This document shows, piece by piece, positions 1-7,843 of a stretch of 42,140 bases of DNA. The position numbers and the translations under genes were made by a program. Position 1 is the first letter of the stretch. Every line of letters starts with the position of its first letter. Source of the DNA: CAYNFH01 sp964396385 (GTDB lineage Bacteria > Armatimonadota > Chthonomonadetes > Chthonomonadales > CAJBBX01); the NCBI GenBank assembly GCA_964396385.1, contig CAYNFH010000025.1, forward strand, positions 1 to 42,140, in the 5' to 3' direction. The notes beneath the pieces were generated by a model. It ran no database searches. It was not told the origin of the DNA and saw nothing but the letters and a program-made list of their open reading frames with translations.

Positions 1-1116
1 GGCGGCCGGTACTATCACTTCCAGGCGTTCAGACGCGTGCGGAACGTGCCGGTGCCGCGCCGCAGTGTGGTGGCCCGGGTGCTCTGGCAGGATCCAAGCG
101 GCAACCCGGTCGCTACGCAGGAGCGGCCAGCGGCCCGGTACCTGAAGAACTGGTCCGACCCGGCCCAGGCGGAGCCAGAGTATCCCGCGGATGGAACCAC
201 CGATTCCCACGGCTGGACCGAAGTCTCCGGCACCTACCGCACCCCCAACGATGCGGCCCAGGCGCGCATTGAGCTGCACTTCCAGTGGGCGCCCGCCGCA
301 CAGGTGGAGTGGGGCCGCATCGCGTTGCAGGAGACGGACGCGCCGGCCCCGCGCCTGGTCCGGCTGGCGGCCGTCCACTTCCGGCCGCAGGGCGGCAAAA
401 CACCCGAGGGCAACTGCCGCCTTTTTGAGCCGCTCATCGCGGAGGCGGCACGGCAGCGGGCGGACCTGGTAGTCCTGCCGGAGACGCTCACCTACTTCGG
501 CACCGGGCTGGATTTCGCCCAGGTCGCCGAGCCGATCCCCGGCCCCTCGACCGACTACTTCGGGGCGCTGGCCCGGCGGCATAACCTCTACATTGTGGCG
601 GGACTGGTGGAGCGCGCCGGCCACCTTCTGTACAACGTGGCGGCGCTCATCGAGCCGGACGGCCACGTGGCGGGCGTCTACCGCAAGGTCTGCCTGCCGC
701 GCTCCGAGATCTCGGGCGGCCTCCAGCCGGGCAGCGACTACCCGGTCTTCCAGACCCGCTTCGGCAAGGTGGGCATGATGGTCTGCTACGACGGCTTCTT
801 CCCGGAGGTGGCACGCGAGCTCAGCAACCGGGGCGCACAGGTGATTGCGTGGCCGGTGTGGGGCTGCAACCCGGACCTGGCCGCCGCCCGGGCGGTGGAA
901 AACCACGTCTACCTGGTCAGCAGCACCTACGAGGACATCTCCAGCAACTGGATGAAGACCGCCGTGTACAACCATGAGGGCGACACCATCGCCGTGGCGA
1001 CGGAGTGGGGGACGGTGGCCGTCGCCGAAGTCGACCTGAACCGGCGCACCTACTGGCGCAGCCTCGGCGACTTCCAGCACGAGCTCCCTCGCCACCGGCC
1101 GGCTCCCGTGGCGTGA
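1..1116 (+). CDS. Nitrilase-superfamily carbon-nitrogen hydrolase, 5' end missing
   Basis: The frame is open from base 1, so the start lies upstream of the window; the ATG/GTG codons near 37 are probably internal. In-window codons 1-115 look like a jelly-roll, carbohydrate-binding-like segment (GWTEVSGTYRTP, then ARIELHFQW). A nitrilase domain follows from about codon 118 (RLAAVHFRP). The Glu-Lys-Cys triad of this superfamily is visible: Glu in LPETLT (codon 161), Lys in YRKVCLP (codon 229) and Cys in MVCYDGFFPE (codon 262). The family hydrolyses non-peptide C-N bonds in amides, N-carbamoyl compounds or nitriles; the substrate cannot be named from sequence. The stop codon overlaps the GTG start of the next gene (GTGA), so the two are probably translationally coupled. 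Family assignment is firm, substrate unknown. Confidence 0.9.
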   Translation, partial: GGRYYHFQAFRRVRNVPVPRRSVVARVLWQDPSGNPVATQERPAARYLKNWSDPAQAEPEYPADGTTDSHGWTEVSGTYRTPNDAAQARIELHFQWAPAAQVEWGRIALQETDAPAPRLVRLAAVHFRPQGGKTPEGNCRLFEPLIAEAARQRADLVVLPETLTYFGTGLDFAQVAEPIPGPSTDYFGALARRHNLYIVAGLVERAGHLLYNVAALIEPDGHVAGVYRKVCLPRSEISGGLQPGSDYPVFQTRFGKVGMMVCYDGFFPEVARELSNRGAQVIAWPVWGCNPDLAAARAVENHVYLVSSTYEDISSNWMKTAVYNHEGDTIAVATEWGTVAVAEVDLNRRTYWRSLGDFQHELPRHRPAPVA

Positions 1117-1949
1117 CGTACGACCCCACCATCTATCTGGGAGCGGCGGAATACTACCTCCGCGGGCGACCGCCGTACTCCCGCCATCTGGCCTCCACGC
1201 TGGCAGAGGAGGCCGGGCTGGACGGGACCGGGCGGCTGCTGGACGTGGGCTGCGGGCCGGGCATCCTGACGCTAGAGCTCGCCGGGCTCTTCGAAGAGGC
1301 GGTGGGGCTCGAACCGGATCCGAATATGCTGGCAGAGGCTGTGCGACGGGCCGGGGCAGCGGGCGTTCGCAACGTGCAGTGGGTGCGTGGGCTGGCGGAG
1401 GAGATCCCCGATCTCGGTCTCGGAACGTTCCGACTGGTGACCTTCGGGCAGTCGTTCCATTGGACAGACCGCCAGCGTGTGGCCGAAGCGGTCTACGACA
1501 TCCTGGAGCCGGGCGGAGCGCTGGCCATCATCAACCACGCCTGGAAGGACAGGCCGATGCCGCCCAATCCCGGTTATCCGCCCATTCCGCACGAAGCCAT
1601 CCGTGCGACCATAGACCGTTACCTGGGATCCCAGCGACGGGCCGGGCAGGGGTTCTCCAACTGGTCCACGGAGCCTCACCAGGAGGCGCTGGCGCGGACG
1701 CGGTTCGGCCCGGCCCGCGCTATCTACTGCGAGGGGAGGGCGGACATCGTTCAGGATGCGGACGGGGTGCTCGCCAACTACTACTCCACTTCCTTTGCCG
1801 CGCCGCACCTGTTTGGGGACCGGCTGGCGGAGTTTGAGGCGGACGTGCGGGCGGAGCTTGCGGCCGTCTCCCCGACGGGTCTGTTCTGGGACTGGCCCGG
1901 CGACACGGAGATCCTCCTGGCGCGCCGGCCGGGCAATCGGGACACGTAG
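1113..1949 (+). CDS. Class I SAM-dependent methyltransferase
   Basis: Predicted 278 aa. I chose GTG at 1113 because it overlaps the upstream stop by four bases (GTGA) and gives a normal family N-terminus (VTYDPTIYLG); the reading frame extends further upstream only as a shadow of the nitrilase gene. Motif I is LLDVGCGPGILTLEL (about residues 36-50), followed by an acidic loop ending GLEPDPNM. The post-I region RLVTFGQSFHWTDR is typical of the methyltransferase-11 family (UbiE/Tam-like). It would transfer a methyl group from S-adenosylmethionine to an unidentified small molecule in the cytoplasm. Coupling to the amidohydrolase suggests a shared metabolic or detoxification step, which is inference. 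Confidence 0.9.
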   Translation: MTYDPTIYLGAAEYYLRGRPPYSRHLASTLAEEAGLDGTGRLLDVGCGPGILTLELAGLFEEAVGLEPDPNMLAEAVRRAGAAGVRNVQWVRGLAEEIPDLGLGTFRLVTFGQSFHWTDRQRVAEAVYDILEPGGALAIINHAWKDRPMPPNPGYPPIPHEAIRATIDRYLGSQRRAGQGFSNWSTEPHQEALARTRFGPARAIYCEGRADIVQDADGVLANYYSTSFAAPHLFGDRLAEFEADVRAELAAVSPTGLFWDWPGDTEILLARRPGNRDT

Positions 1950-1953
1950 CCAT

Positions 1954-2020
1954 CTGTCATTCCGAAGGCGGGTGAATGCGCATAGCGCAGAGGGCCGGCC
2001 CCCGGGGAGGAATCCGCTCT
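1954..2020 (+). repeat. TGTCATTCC...AGGAATC-type dispersed repeat
   Basis: The stretch opens with CTGTCATTCCGAAGGCGG and closes with GAGGAATCCGCTCTTT, around a GC-rich middle (GGCCGGCCCCCGG). This end-to-end layout matches a class of intergenic repeat I recognise from several environmental phyla. It lies just after the methyltransferase stop. A related degenerate copy is at 14949. No coding function is seen. Confidence 0.45.
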
Positions 2021-2027
2021 TTCCGGC

Positions 2028-2078
2028 AGAGTACGTACAGCTACTGTAAAGCAGATCCCTCGCTTTGCTCGGGATGAC
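2028..2078 (+). repeat. 51-nt direct repeat, copy 1
   Basis: This copy and the one at 2109 share about 44 of 51 positions, both running from AGAGTACG to CGGGATGAC. The core GATCCCTCGCTTTGCTCGGG is the reverse complement of the common 'CCCGAGC..GCGAGGGA' dispersed repeat. The period between copies is 81 nt. Confidence 0.75.
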
Positions 2079-2108
2079 GACTTCTTACGGCCGATGCTAT
2101 GAAGTTAC

Positions 2109-2159
2109 AGAGTACGCACAGCAGGCGTAAAGCAGGTCCCTCGCGGTGCTCGGGATGAC
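2109..2159 (+). repeat. 51-nt direct repeat, copy 2
   Basis: Second copy of the repeat at 2028; differences cluster at four short positions (for example CTTTG against CGGTG in the core). It ends 50 nt before the start of the DUF1080 gene, so it may lie in that gene's leader or promoter region. Confidence 0.75.
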
Positions 2160-2208
2160 AACGTAACTGGCTCGATTATGTTGATTGGTATGAAGTCGGA
2201 GAAGCAGA

Positions 2209-3189
2209 TTGAGGAGCATGCTTTTGGAGCGACAGTCTAGGTCTGTTCGGCGCGGGGTCGCGGCGCTGTGCGTCGGCCTTCTGTTTGCTGTGGCGGTCGG
2301 CCCTGCGAGTGCGCAGGTTCCGAGAGAGGCGATGGAGCTGGTGGGGGCGTGGGACATCACGGTTCACACGAGCGGGGGCGAGGCGTGCTCCTGGTTGGAG
2401 GTCGAGCGCTCTGGCGCTACGCTGGTCGGCCGGTTTGTGGGGACCGTCGGCAGCGCCCGTCCCATCTCCCGGATCGACTATTCGGCCGGCATGTTCCGCT
2501 TTGCCGTTCCGCGCCAATGGGAAGAGAACGACCTCTCCTTCGAGGGCAAGATAGACTCGGACAGGCTGCGCGGCACGGCTATTGGGTACGACAAGCAGCC
2601 GTGCGCGTGGACCGCCAGGCGAGTCCCACCCCTCCAGCGCGGGCATAGGCCGGTGTGGGGCCGGCCCATTGCGCTGTTCAACGGCGTCAATATGGACGGC
2701 TGGAAGACCGTGGCCGGCGAGAGCCAGTGGTCGGTGCACGACGGTCTGCTCTCCAACGCGAAGAGCGGCGCGAACCTGGTGAGCACGAGCAAGTTCGAGG
2801 ACTTCAAGCTCCACGCCGAGTTCCGCTACGCGAAGGGATCCAATAGCGGCATCTACTTGCGCGGCCGGTACGAGGTGCAGATAGAGGATGACGAGGGCCG
2901 CCGGCCAAGCGTGCACTCCATCGCGGGAATCTACGGCTTCTTCGCTCCCTGCGTGGACGTTGCGAAGCCGGCGGGGGAGTGGCAAACGCTGGACATCACG
3001 CTGGTTGGCCGGATGGTGACGGTGGTGTTCAACGGAGAGACCGTGATCGACCGGCAGACCATACCGGGCATCACCGGCGGCGCGCTGGACTGTGACGAGG
3101 GCAGCCCCGGTCCCATCATGATCCAGGGCGACCACGGTCCCGTCGAGTTCCGCAAGCTGGTCATTACCCCTGCCAGAGGGACTCCATGA
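2209..3189 (+). CDS. Secreted DUF1080 (3-keto-disaccharide hydrolase-like) protein
   Basis: Predicted 326 aa from TTG 2209, with CGGAG about 8 nt upstream. The in-frame ATG at 2218 is the alternative but has GAGGAG almost abutting it. A Sec signal peptide is evident (GVAALCVGLLFAVAVGPASA). Residues about 40-140 form a small beta-rich domain (GAWDITVHTSGGEACSWLEV) often seen in front of DUF1080. The DUF1080 concanavalin-like fold covers about 155-320 (IALFNGVNMDGWK, SNSGIYLRGRYEVQI, GPIMIQGDHGPVEFR). DUF1080 proteins have recently been linked to cleavage of 3-keto-glycosides. The oxidoreductase 73 nt downstream could make or use such keto sugars, so the two genes may form one pathway. The periplasmic or extracellular location follows from the signal peptide. 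Confidence 0.88.
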   Translation: MRSMLLERQSRSVRRGVAALCVGLLFAVAVGPASAQVPREAMELVGAWDITVHTSGGEACSWLEVERSGATLVGRFVGTVGSARPISRIDYSAGMFRFAVPRQWEENDLSFEGKIDSDRLRGTAIGYDKQPCAWTARRVPPLQRGHRPVWGRPIALFNGVNMDGWKTVAGESQWSVHDGLLSNAKSGANLVSTSKFEDFKLHAEFRYAKGSNSGIYLRGRYEVQIEDDEGRRPSVHSIAGIYGFFAPCVDVAKPAGEWQTLDITLVGRMVTVVFNGETVIDRQTIPGITGGALDCDEGSPGPIMIQGDHGPVEFRKLVITPARGTP

Positions 3190-3200
3190 GTGACCATTTG

Positions 3201-3228
3201 ATTTTCAATTTTCAATTTTCAATTTTCG
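3201..3228 (+). repeat. Heptanucleotide tandem repeat (ATTTTCA)x3.9
   Basis: Three exact ATTTTCA units and a fourth reading ATTTTCG lie between the DUF1080 stop and the oxidoreductase start. This AT-rich block stands out in GC-rich DNA. It resembles the short heptameric tandem repeats known from other bacteria, and length change here could alter spacing in the leader. Confidence 0.9.
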
Positions 3229-3262
3229 ATTACATCATCCGCATCCGCGCGCGAGGGAATCT

Positions 3263-4621
3263 ATGAACCCGTCGGGGCGGATTACTCGCCGCGGCTTCCT
3301 GGGCGGCGCCGCCTGGCTTGCGTCCGGCCTCGCGGCGGGGGCACAGCAAGGGTCGCGACGCGCGCCATCCAGCGAGCCGCTCCGCGTGGCCGTGGTAGGG
3401 GCCGGCGGGCGCGGAGCCGACGACATGCACGATCTGCGGGAGTGGGGCGTCCAGTTCGTCGCGCTATGCGACTGCGATTCCCGCCGAGCCGCCGATTCCT
3501 TCCGCGCCTACCCGGAGGTGCCCAGGTACACCGACTGGCGGAGGATGCTGGACCGTGAGAAGGGCATCGAGGCGGTCCTGGTGGCCACCCCCGACCACAA
3601 CCACGCCGCGGTATCCATCGCCGCCATGAGGCGGGGCCTGCACGTCTACTGCGAGAAGCCGCTGGCGCACTCCATCTGGGAGGCGCGCCAGATGGCGCGG
3701 GCGGCCAAGGAGATGGGCGTGGTTACGCAGATGGGCACGCAGGGCCACGCCTTTGAGGGCACGCGGCGCGCGGTGGAGGTGATCCGCTCCGGCGCAATCG
3801 GCGATGTAACGGAGCTCCACGTGTGGACGGACCGTCCCGCCGGCTGGTGGGCGCAGGGCATCGAGCGGCCCAAAGAGACACCTCCCGTGCCGGAGGGGCT
3901 CGATTGGGACGTCTGGCTGGGCCCCGCGCAGGAACGGCCCTACAACCCGGCCTACGTGCCGTTCGCCTGGCGCGGCTTCTGGGACTTCGGCACCGGCGCG
4001 ATAGGGGACATGGGCATCCACAACCTGGACACCGCCTTCTGGGCGCTGGAGCTAGGCCTGCCTCGCTCGGTGGAGGTGAGGGACTGCTCACCGGCGCTCA
4101 CCGCGCCTTCCGCCAGAGAGACCGCTCCCCTCTGGAGCATCATCGACCTCGAGTTTCCCGCCCGCGGCGCCCGGCCGCCGGTGAAGATGACCTGGTACGA
4201 CGGCGGCAAGCTCCCACCGCAGGAGCTGTTCCACGGCGAGCCGCTCATCAGCAAGGACGGCGGCTCGCTGGTTATCGGCAGCAAGGGGACGCTCTTCACC
4301 CGCACCTGGCACGGCGGTACGGATGAGAGCGATATGTTCGTGCTCCTGCCACGCGATCAGTTCCGTGACTACCGACCGCCGACGCCCACGCTGCCGCGCC
4401 CAAAGAGCCACCACCAGGAGTGGGTTTACGCCTGCCGCGGCGTGGGGAAGGCGCTCTCGAACTTCGGCTACTCCTCTGTGCTGACGGAGGCGCTCCTGCT
4501 GGGCAACGTGGCGCTGCGGACCGGGAAGCGGATAGAGTGGGATGCGGCGAGGATGCGGGCGGCCAACTGCCCGGAGGCGGCGCCGTTCATCCACCCGGCG
4601 TTCCGGAACGGATGGCTGTAG
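3263..4621 (+). CDS. Tat-exported Gfo/Idh/MocA-family oxidoreductase
   Basis: Predicted 452 aa; ATG 3263 has GAGGGA about 6 nt upstream. The N-terminus carries a twin-arginine signal (ITRRGFLGGAAWLASGLAAGA), so the protein should be exported folded with its cofactor. The Rossmann nucleotide-binding motif is VAVVGAGGRGADD (about residues 42-54), and the family signature around the catalytic Lys is VYCEKPLAHS (about residue 132). The C-terminal half has the usual Gfo/Idh/MocA substrate-binding fold (GTGAIGDMGIHNLDTAFWALE). Members oxidise or reduce sugars and cyclitols with NAD(P). Its place after a DUF1080 gene suggests 3-keto-sugar formation or reduction outside the cytoplasm. The substrate is not known. 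Confidence 0.93.
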   Translation: MNPSGRITRRGFLGGAAWLASGLAAGAQQGSRRAPSSEPLRVAVVGAGGRGADDMHDLREWGVQFVALCDCDSRRAADSFRAYPEVPRYTDWRRMLDREKGIEAVLVATPDHNHAAVSIAAMRRGLHVYCEKPLAHSIWEARQMARAAKEMGVVTQMGTQGHAFEGTRRAVEVIRSGAIGDVTELHVWTDRPAGWWAQGIERPKETPPVPEGLDWDVWLGPAQERPYNPAYVPFAWRGFWDFGTGAIGDMGIHNLDTAFWALELGLPRSVEVRDCSPALTAPSARETAPLWSIIDLEFPARGARPPVKMTWYDGGKLPPQELFHGEPLISKDGGSLVIGSKGTLFTRTWHGGTDESDMFVLLPRDQFRDYRPPTPTLPRPKSHHQEWVYACRGVGKALSNFGYSSVLTEALLLGNVALRTGKRIEWDAARMRAANCPEAAPFIHPAFRNGWL

Positions 4622-4625
4622 CGCC

Positions 4626-5084
4626 ATGGAGGCCGAATCCGCCCAAGAGCAGTTGGATCGGTTCATCGACTGCTACACGCCGGAGGTGGCGGCCCTGGCC
4701 AGGTCCGTGCTCGCGCGCATGCGCGAGATCCTGCCCGGAGCGGTGGAGCTGGTGTACGACAACTACAACGCGCTGGTGATCGGGTTTGGCCCCACGGACC
4801 GCACCTCCGACGCGGTGTTCTCCGTCGCGCTGTATCCCCGCTGGGTGAACCTGTTCTTCCTGCAGGGCGTTATGCTGCCCGATCCCTGCGGCCTGCTCCA
4901 GGGTACCGGCAAGCAGGTCCGCTCCATCCGTGTGGCGGACGTGACGGACCTGGACCGGCCCGACGTGCGGGAGCTGATCGACTGCGCGGTGGACCTCGGC
5001 CCGGCGCCGTTCGATTCCTGCAGCCCGGGCCGCTTGGTGATCAAGTCCATCTCGCCGAGCCAGCGCCCCCGCCGCCCGAGCTAG
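4626..5084 (+). CDS. DUF1801 (YdhG-like) domain protein
   Basis: Predicted 152 aa, starting at ATG 4626, four bases after the previous stop, which suggests cotranscription. The sequence runs DRFIDCYTPEVAALARSVLARMREILPGAVELVYDNYNALVIGFGP, then a beta-rich part (VFSVALYPRWVNLFFLQG), matching DUF1801. The function of this cytoplasmic family is not established. A longer in-frame extension upstream overlaps the oxidoreductase gene and is unlikely to be used. No export signal or membrane segment is visible. Confidence 0.85.
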   Translation: MEAESAQEQLDRFIDCYTPEVAALARSVLARMREILPGAVELVYDNYNALVIGFGPTDRTSDAVFSVALYPRWVNLFFLQGVMLPDPCGLLQGTGKQVRSIRVADVTDLDRPDVRELIDCAVDLGPAPFDSCSPGRLVIKSISPSQRPRRPS

Positions 5085-5088
5085 CCGC

Positions 5089-5229
5089 TTACTCCCTCAC
5101 CGCCACCCAGTAGACGATCCAGGCAGCGACAGCGACCACGCATCCGGCCATGGAGACAGGAAGACCGATGCCCATCATCGGGATCAGGCCGGCGCTGAGC
5201 ATGAGCGCCCGGAAGAGCCACAGCCCGTT
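5089..5229 (-). pseudogene. Remnant of a small membrane protein
   Basis: On the minus strand a short frame reads GLWLFRALMLSAGLIPMMG, then VAVAAWIVYWVAVRE and a stop. It gives one or two hydrophobic helices of convincing membrane composition. An in-frame TGA lies at 5230-5232 just upstream, so only about 46 codons remain (37 from the ATG at 5202). It may be the C-terminal end of a lost gene or a small membrane protein in its own right. No family is recognised. Confidence 0.3.
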
Positions 5230-5280
5230 TCAGGAGGGGAGAGGAGCGAGAATCGCGAACTACCCGCAAAGGCGCCCGCT

Positions 5281-6321
5281 ATGACAGTCGATTCAACCGC
5301 CCAAGCCCGCGATCTCCTGAGGCGCTACTACGCCAGCCCGGACCCCGCCGCCGAGCGGGCCCTGGGCGACTTGCTGGAGTGCGTCCGCCCGATGATCCGA
5401 CGGGTGCTGGTCCGCAAGGGGCTGGGTGGAGAAGACCTCGAGGACCTCTGCGGCGAGACTGCCGCGCGCATGGTGGTGGCCCTCCGCAACAGCCGGGACG
5501 ACCGCAGCAAGCGGTTCGACGACTGCACCGGCTACGCCATCACCATCGCCAAGAACCTCTACGTAGACCACGTCCGCCGCGCCGGAAGCTGGCGCCCGCT
5601 GCAGCTCATGGTAGTGAAGGTGCTGAGCTCGCCGGAGCGCAAGAACCCGTTCGCGCGCTGGACCATCGGGGCTATCTGGCTGGGCGGGCTAGCGCGGTGG
5701 AGGGGGCAGCCTTTCCGCGCCACCACGAACTACGTCACCTTCTGGCAGGACCAGTCGCGTTTCCGGGATGAGGCACTCGGGCGGCGCGACCCGACGGAGC
5801 TCCGGCTTCCGGAGCTCATGGCGCACCTGTTTGTGTGGGTGGATACGCCCCTGGACGAGGATGAGCTTGTGACGCACGTGGCCGAGCTGCGCCAGATGCG
5901 ACCCACCACATCTGTGTCGCTCGACGCGATGGCGGATGAGACTGAGGGCGGGCCGGACGGGCGGCTCCCCACCTCGGAGGACGATCCGGAGGCCGAGGTC
6001 CTGGACTCGCTCGGACTGGAACGATTGGGCAAGGAGGTCTGGACGGAGGTTTGCGAGCTGCGCCCCATGCAGCGGGCGGCGCTCCTCCTGGGGATGGAGT
6101 GGAGCGACTGGATGAAGCTGGGCTGGACGCCCACCGCCGTGGCGCCCGTCCTGGACATTCCGCCGGACCAGATGCTGGAGCTCTGGCGCGCCCTCCCGCT
6201 CCCTGACCGCGACATCGCCCAGCGCCTCGGCGTCCGCGAGGAGCAGGTGCCCAACCTGCGCAAGTGCGCCCGGGAGAGGCTCTGGCGCCGCTGCCGGGCC
6301 TCCATGCAGCAGGCGGTGTAA
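5281..6321 (+). CDS. Atypical sigma-70-family (ECF-like) RNA polymerase sigma factor
   Basis: Predicted 346 aa, well above the roughly 170-200 aa of a plain ECF sigma factor. Region 2 lies at about residues 28-100: EDLEDLCGETAARM corresponds to the helix that contacts core polymerase, and YAITIAKNLYVDHVRR to the -10-binding segment. Region 4 is at the C-terminus: DRDIAQRLGVREEQVPNLRKC is a helix-turn-helix in the -35-binding position (about 309-330). Between them is an insert of about 150-200 residues with aromatic and acidic stretches. The gene is followed after 91 nt by a membrane protein with two anti-sigma-type zinc fingers and a CHAT protein, and a strong ECF-type promoter sits in that gap. 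It is the natural candidate to read the four identical promoters in this window (inference). AAAGG precedes ATG 5281 by about 9 nt. Confidence 0.8.
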   Translation: MTVDSTAQARDLLRRYYASPDPAAERALGDLLECVRPMIRRVLVRKGLGGEDLEDLCGETAARMVVALRNSRDDRSKRFDDCTGYAITIAKNLYVDHVRRAGSWRPLQLMVVKVLSSPERKNPFARWTIGAIWLGGLARWRGQPFRATTNYVTFWQDQSRFRDEALGRRDPTELRLPELMAHLFVWVDTPLDEDELVTHVAELRQMRPTTSVSLDAMADETEGGPDGRLPTSEDDPEAEVLDSLGLERLGKEVWTEVCELRPMQRAALLLGMEWSDWMKLGWTPTAVAPVLDIPPDQMLELWRALPLPDRDIAQRLGVREEQVPNLRKCARERLWRRCRASMQQAV

Positions 6322-6337
6322 AAATGTTACAGGGGGA

Positions 6338-6375
6338 TGGTAAGGTCGTGTGCGGGGAGCCGTTCTTGCTCGTTG
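6338..6375 (+). promoter_or_regulatory. Sigma-regulon promoter A (zinc-finger/CHAT operon)
   Basis: TGGTAAGG (GGTAAGG at 6339-6345), 14 nt, CCGTTCT (6360-6366), 5 nt, GTTG (6372-6375). Block sequences and spacings are identical at three other sites in the window. The start codon of the zinc-finger gene is 37 nt further on. The layout fits an ECF-type -35/-10 promoter with GTTG near the transcription start. Confidence 0.8.
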
Positions 6376-6412
6376 AGGCTTCGGTACGGCGCCTCCTGGA
6401 AGGACGACTACG

Positions 6413-7828
6413 GTGAGTAAGTGTCTCAGTCCGGATATTGTGACCGCCTATCGCGAGCGCAAGCTGGACTCGCCGGAAGCGGTGAGTGACGTGGACGCGC
6501 ACGTCGCCTCGTGTCCCGCCTGCCGCAAGGCGCTCCTCGCGACCGATGGATCGGTCAAGGGCGCGCGCCGCTCCCTGTTCCGCCCGGAGGCGCCGGTCTG
6601 CCCGGATGACCAGGTCCTGCTCCGCTTTGTGGAGGGTGGCGCCGACCCCGCGGAGCAGGAGATCGTCGAGACGCATGCCGAGACCTGCGGCAGGTGCCGG
6701 GAGACGCTGGCTACGCTCCGGCAGCTCCAGAGTGAGATCGAGAGCACGAACTGGGACTCCATCCGGGAGATCGGCAGGCCCCCCTCCTGGGCAGACCGGC
6801 TGCGCAGGCGGCTGGCGGCACCGCTGGTGAGTATCCCACTCGCGGCCGCAGGATCCGCCGCGGCGGCGGCGCTCATCATCTTCTGGGGTATGGCTCGGCC
6901 CCTGAACCAGTCTGTCCTTCAGCTCCGGGATCGCGAGGCGCGGCTCCGGCAGGAGCAGGTGGCCCTGCGCTCGCAGAATACCACGCTGCGCCGGAGCGCC
7001 ACCGCTGCCGCATCCGCCAGCGCGCGCCTTCTCGTGCAGGCGCAGCAGGAGACCGAGCAGCTCCGTCAACAGAACGCCGCCCTCCAGCGGCTCATGGCGA
7101 CCCGGGCGACGGTCCCCGCTCTGCCCGCTCCCGCCGTGCAGCCCGGCGTGCGGGAGCTGACGCTGAACGACGGCCATGCGCCCCTTGCGGTGGATAGCCA
7201 GGGGCGGGTGGTTCGGGTTGAGCCGCTTCCGCGGGCCGTGAAAGAGGCGCTCGGCTCCGGTCGGATCCATGCCCCTGTGGTCATCGCGATGCTCAATCCG
7301 GAGGACTCCGTAGCGCGTGGCGCCGCCACGCAGCAGGCCGGGTTCCGGCTCCTGGCTCCGGCTGGAACCGCCGTGCTGGAGGACCGGCCTGCCTTCACGT
7401 GGACTCCCGTGGAGGGGGCGACCGGATACCGGCTGACGCTGGCGGAATCGGATAGCGCGGCGCAAGAAGTGAACGTCGCTACGAACCGGTGGGTCCCGGA
7501 CCGGCCGCTCTCACGCGGCAAGGTCTACACGTGGGAGGTGGTTGCCATCAAGGATGGGCAGGAGGTGGCCAAGGCGCCGCGTCCGCCCGCCCCGGACGTG
7601 CGGTTCCAGGTTCTGGCCGCCGACATGGCCGCCGAGATAGAGCGCGATACCAGGCTCTATGCCGACTCGCCTCTCACCCTGGGCGTGCTCTCTGCCGAAG
7701 CGGGCCTCCTGGACGACGCCGAGCGGGAGCTGGCCGAGGTCGTCCGCGCAAACCCCGCCTCGTCGGAAGCCCGCCGCCTTCTGGACGAGGTGCAGGCCAT
7801 CCGCCACCGCGCGGCGGCGAAAAGGTAG
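6413..7828 (+). CDS. Membrane protein with two anti-sigma-type zinc fingers and a large extracytoplasmic part
   Basis: Predicted 471 aa from GTG 6413, with GGAAGGA about 8 nt upstream. Two CHCC zinc-finger (zf-HC2/ZAS-like) modules are complete: C4, H30, C34, C37 and C63, H88, C92, C95. One transmembrane helix spans about 135-159. After it come an Arg/Gln-rich coiled coil (about 165-225), a region with a fibronectin-like strand pattern (FTWTPVEGATGYRLTLAES), and a final TPR-like helical pair (SAEAGLLDDAERELAEVVRANP). ZAS domains bind and silence ECF sigma factors in the cytoplasm, so this is probably the anti-sigma or sensor of the upstream factor, with a large sensing domain outside. The repeated finger is unusual. 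It is cotranscribed with the CHAT gene (16-nt gap). Confidence 0.82.
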   Translation: MSKCLSPDIVTAYRERKLDSPEAVSDVDAHVASCPACRKALLATDGSVKGARRSLFRPEAPVCPDDQVLLRFVEGGADPAEQEIVETHAETCGRCRETLATLRQLQSEIESTNWDSIREIGRPPSWADRLRRRLAAPLVSIPLAAAGSAAAAALIIFWGMARPLNQSVLQLRDREARLRQEQVALRSQNTTLRRSATAAASASARLLVQAQQETEQLRQQNAALQRLMATRATVPALPAPAVQPGVRELTLNDGHAPLAVDSQGRVVRVEPLPRAVKEALGSGRIHAPVVIAMLNPEDSVARGAATQQAGFRLLAPAGTAVLEDRPAFTWTPVEGATGYRLTLAESDSAAQEVNVATNRWVPDRPLSRGKVYTWEVVAIKDGQEVAKAPRPPAPDVRFQVLAADMAAEIERDTRLYADSPLTLGVLSAEAGLLDDAERELAEVVRANPASSEARRLLDEVQAIRHRAAAKR

Positions 7829-7843
7829 AGATCCAGGTCAGCC

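Noticed and set aside
2028..2159. Two spaced direct repeats as a possible CRISPR remnant
   Set aside because: Only two diverged 51-nt copies with a 30-nt gap and no cas genes; sequence matches a dispersed-repeat type.
2176..3135. 319-codon minus-strand open frame
   Set aside because: Shadow of the DUF1080 gene, with composition typical of a reverse frame.
5816..7465. 549-codon minus-strand open frame
   Set aside because: Antisense to the sigma and zinc-finger genes, which have clear domains; the product is Arg/Pro/Gly-rich with no family features, as expected of a GC-rich shadow frame.
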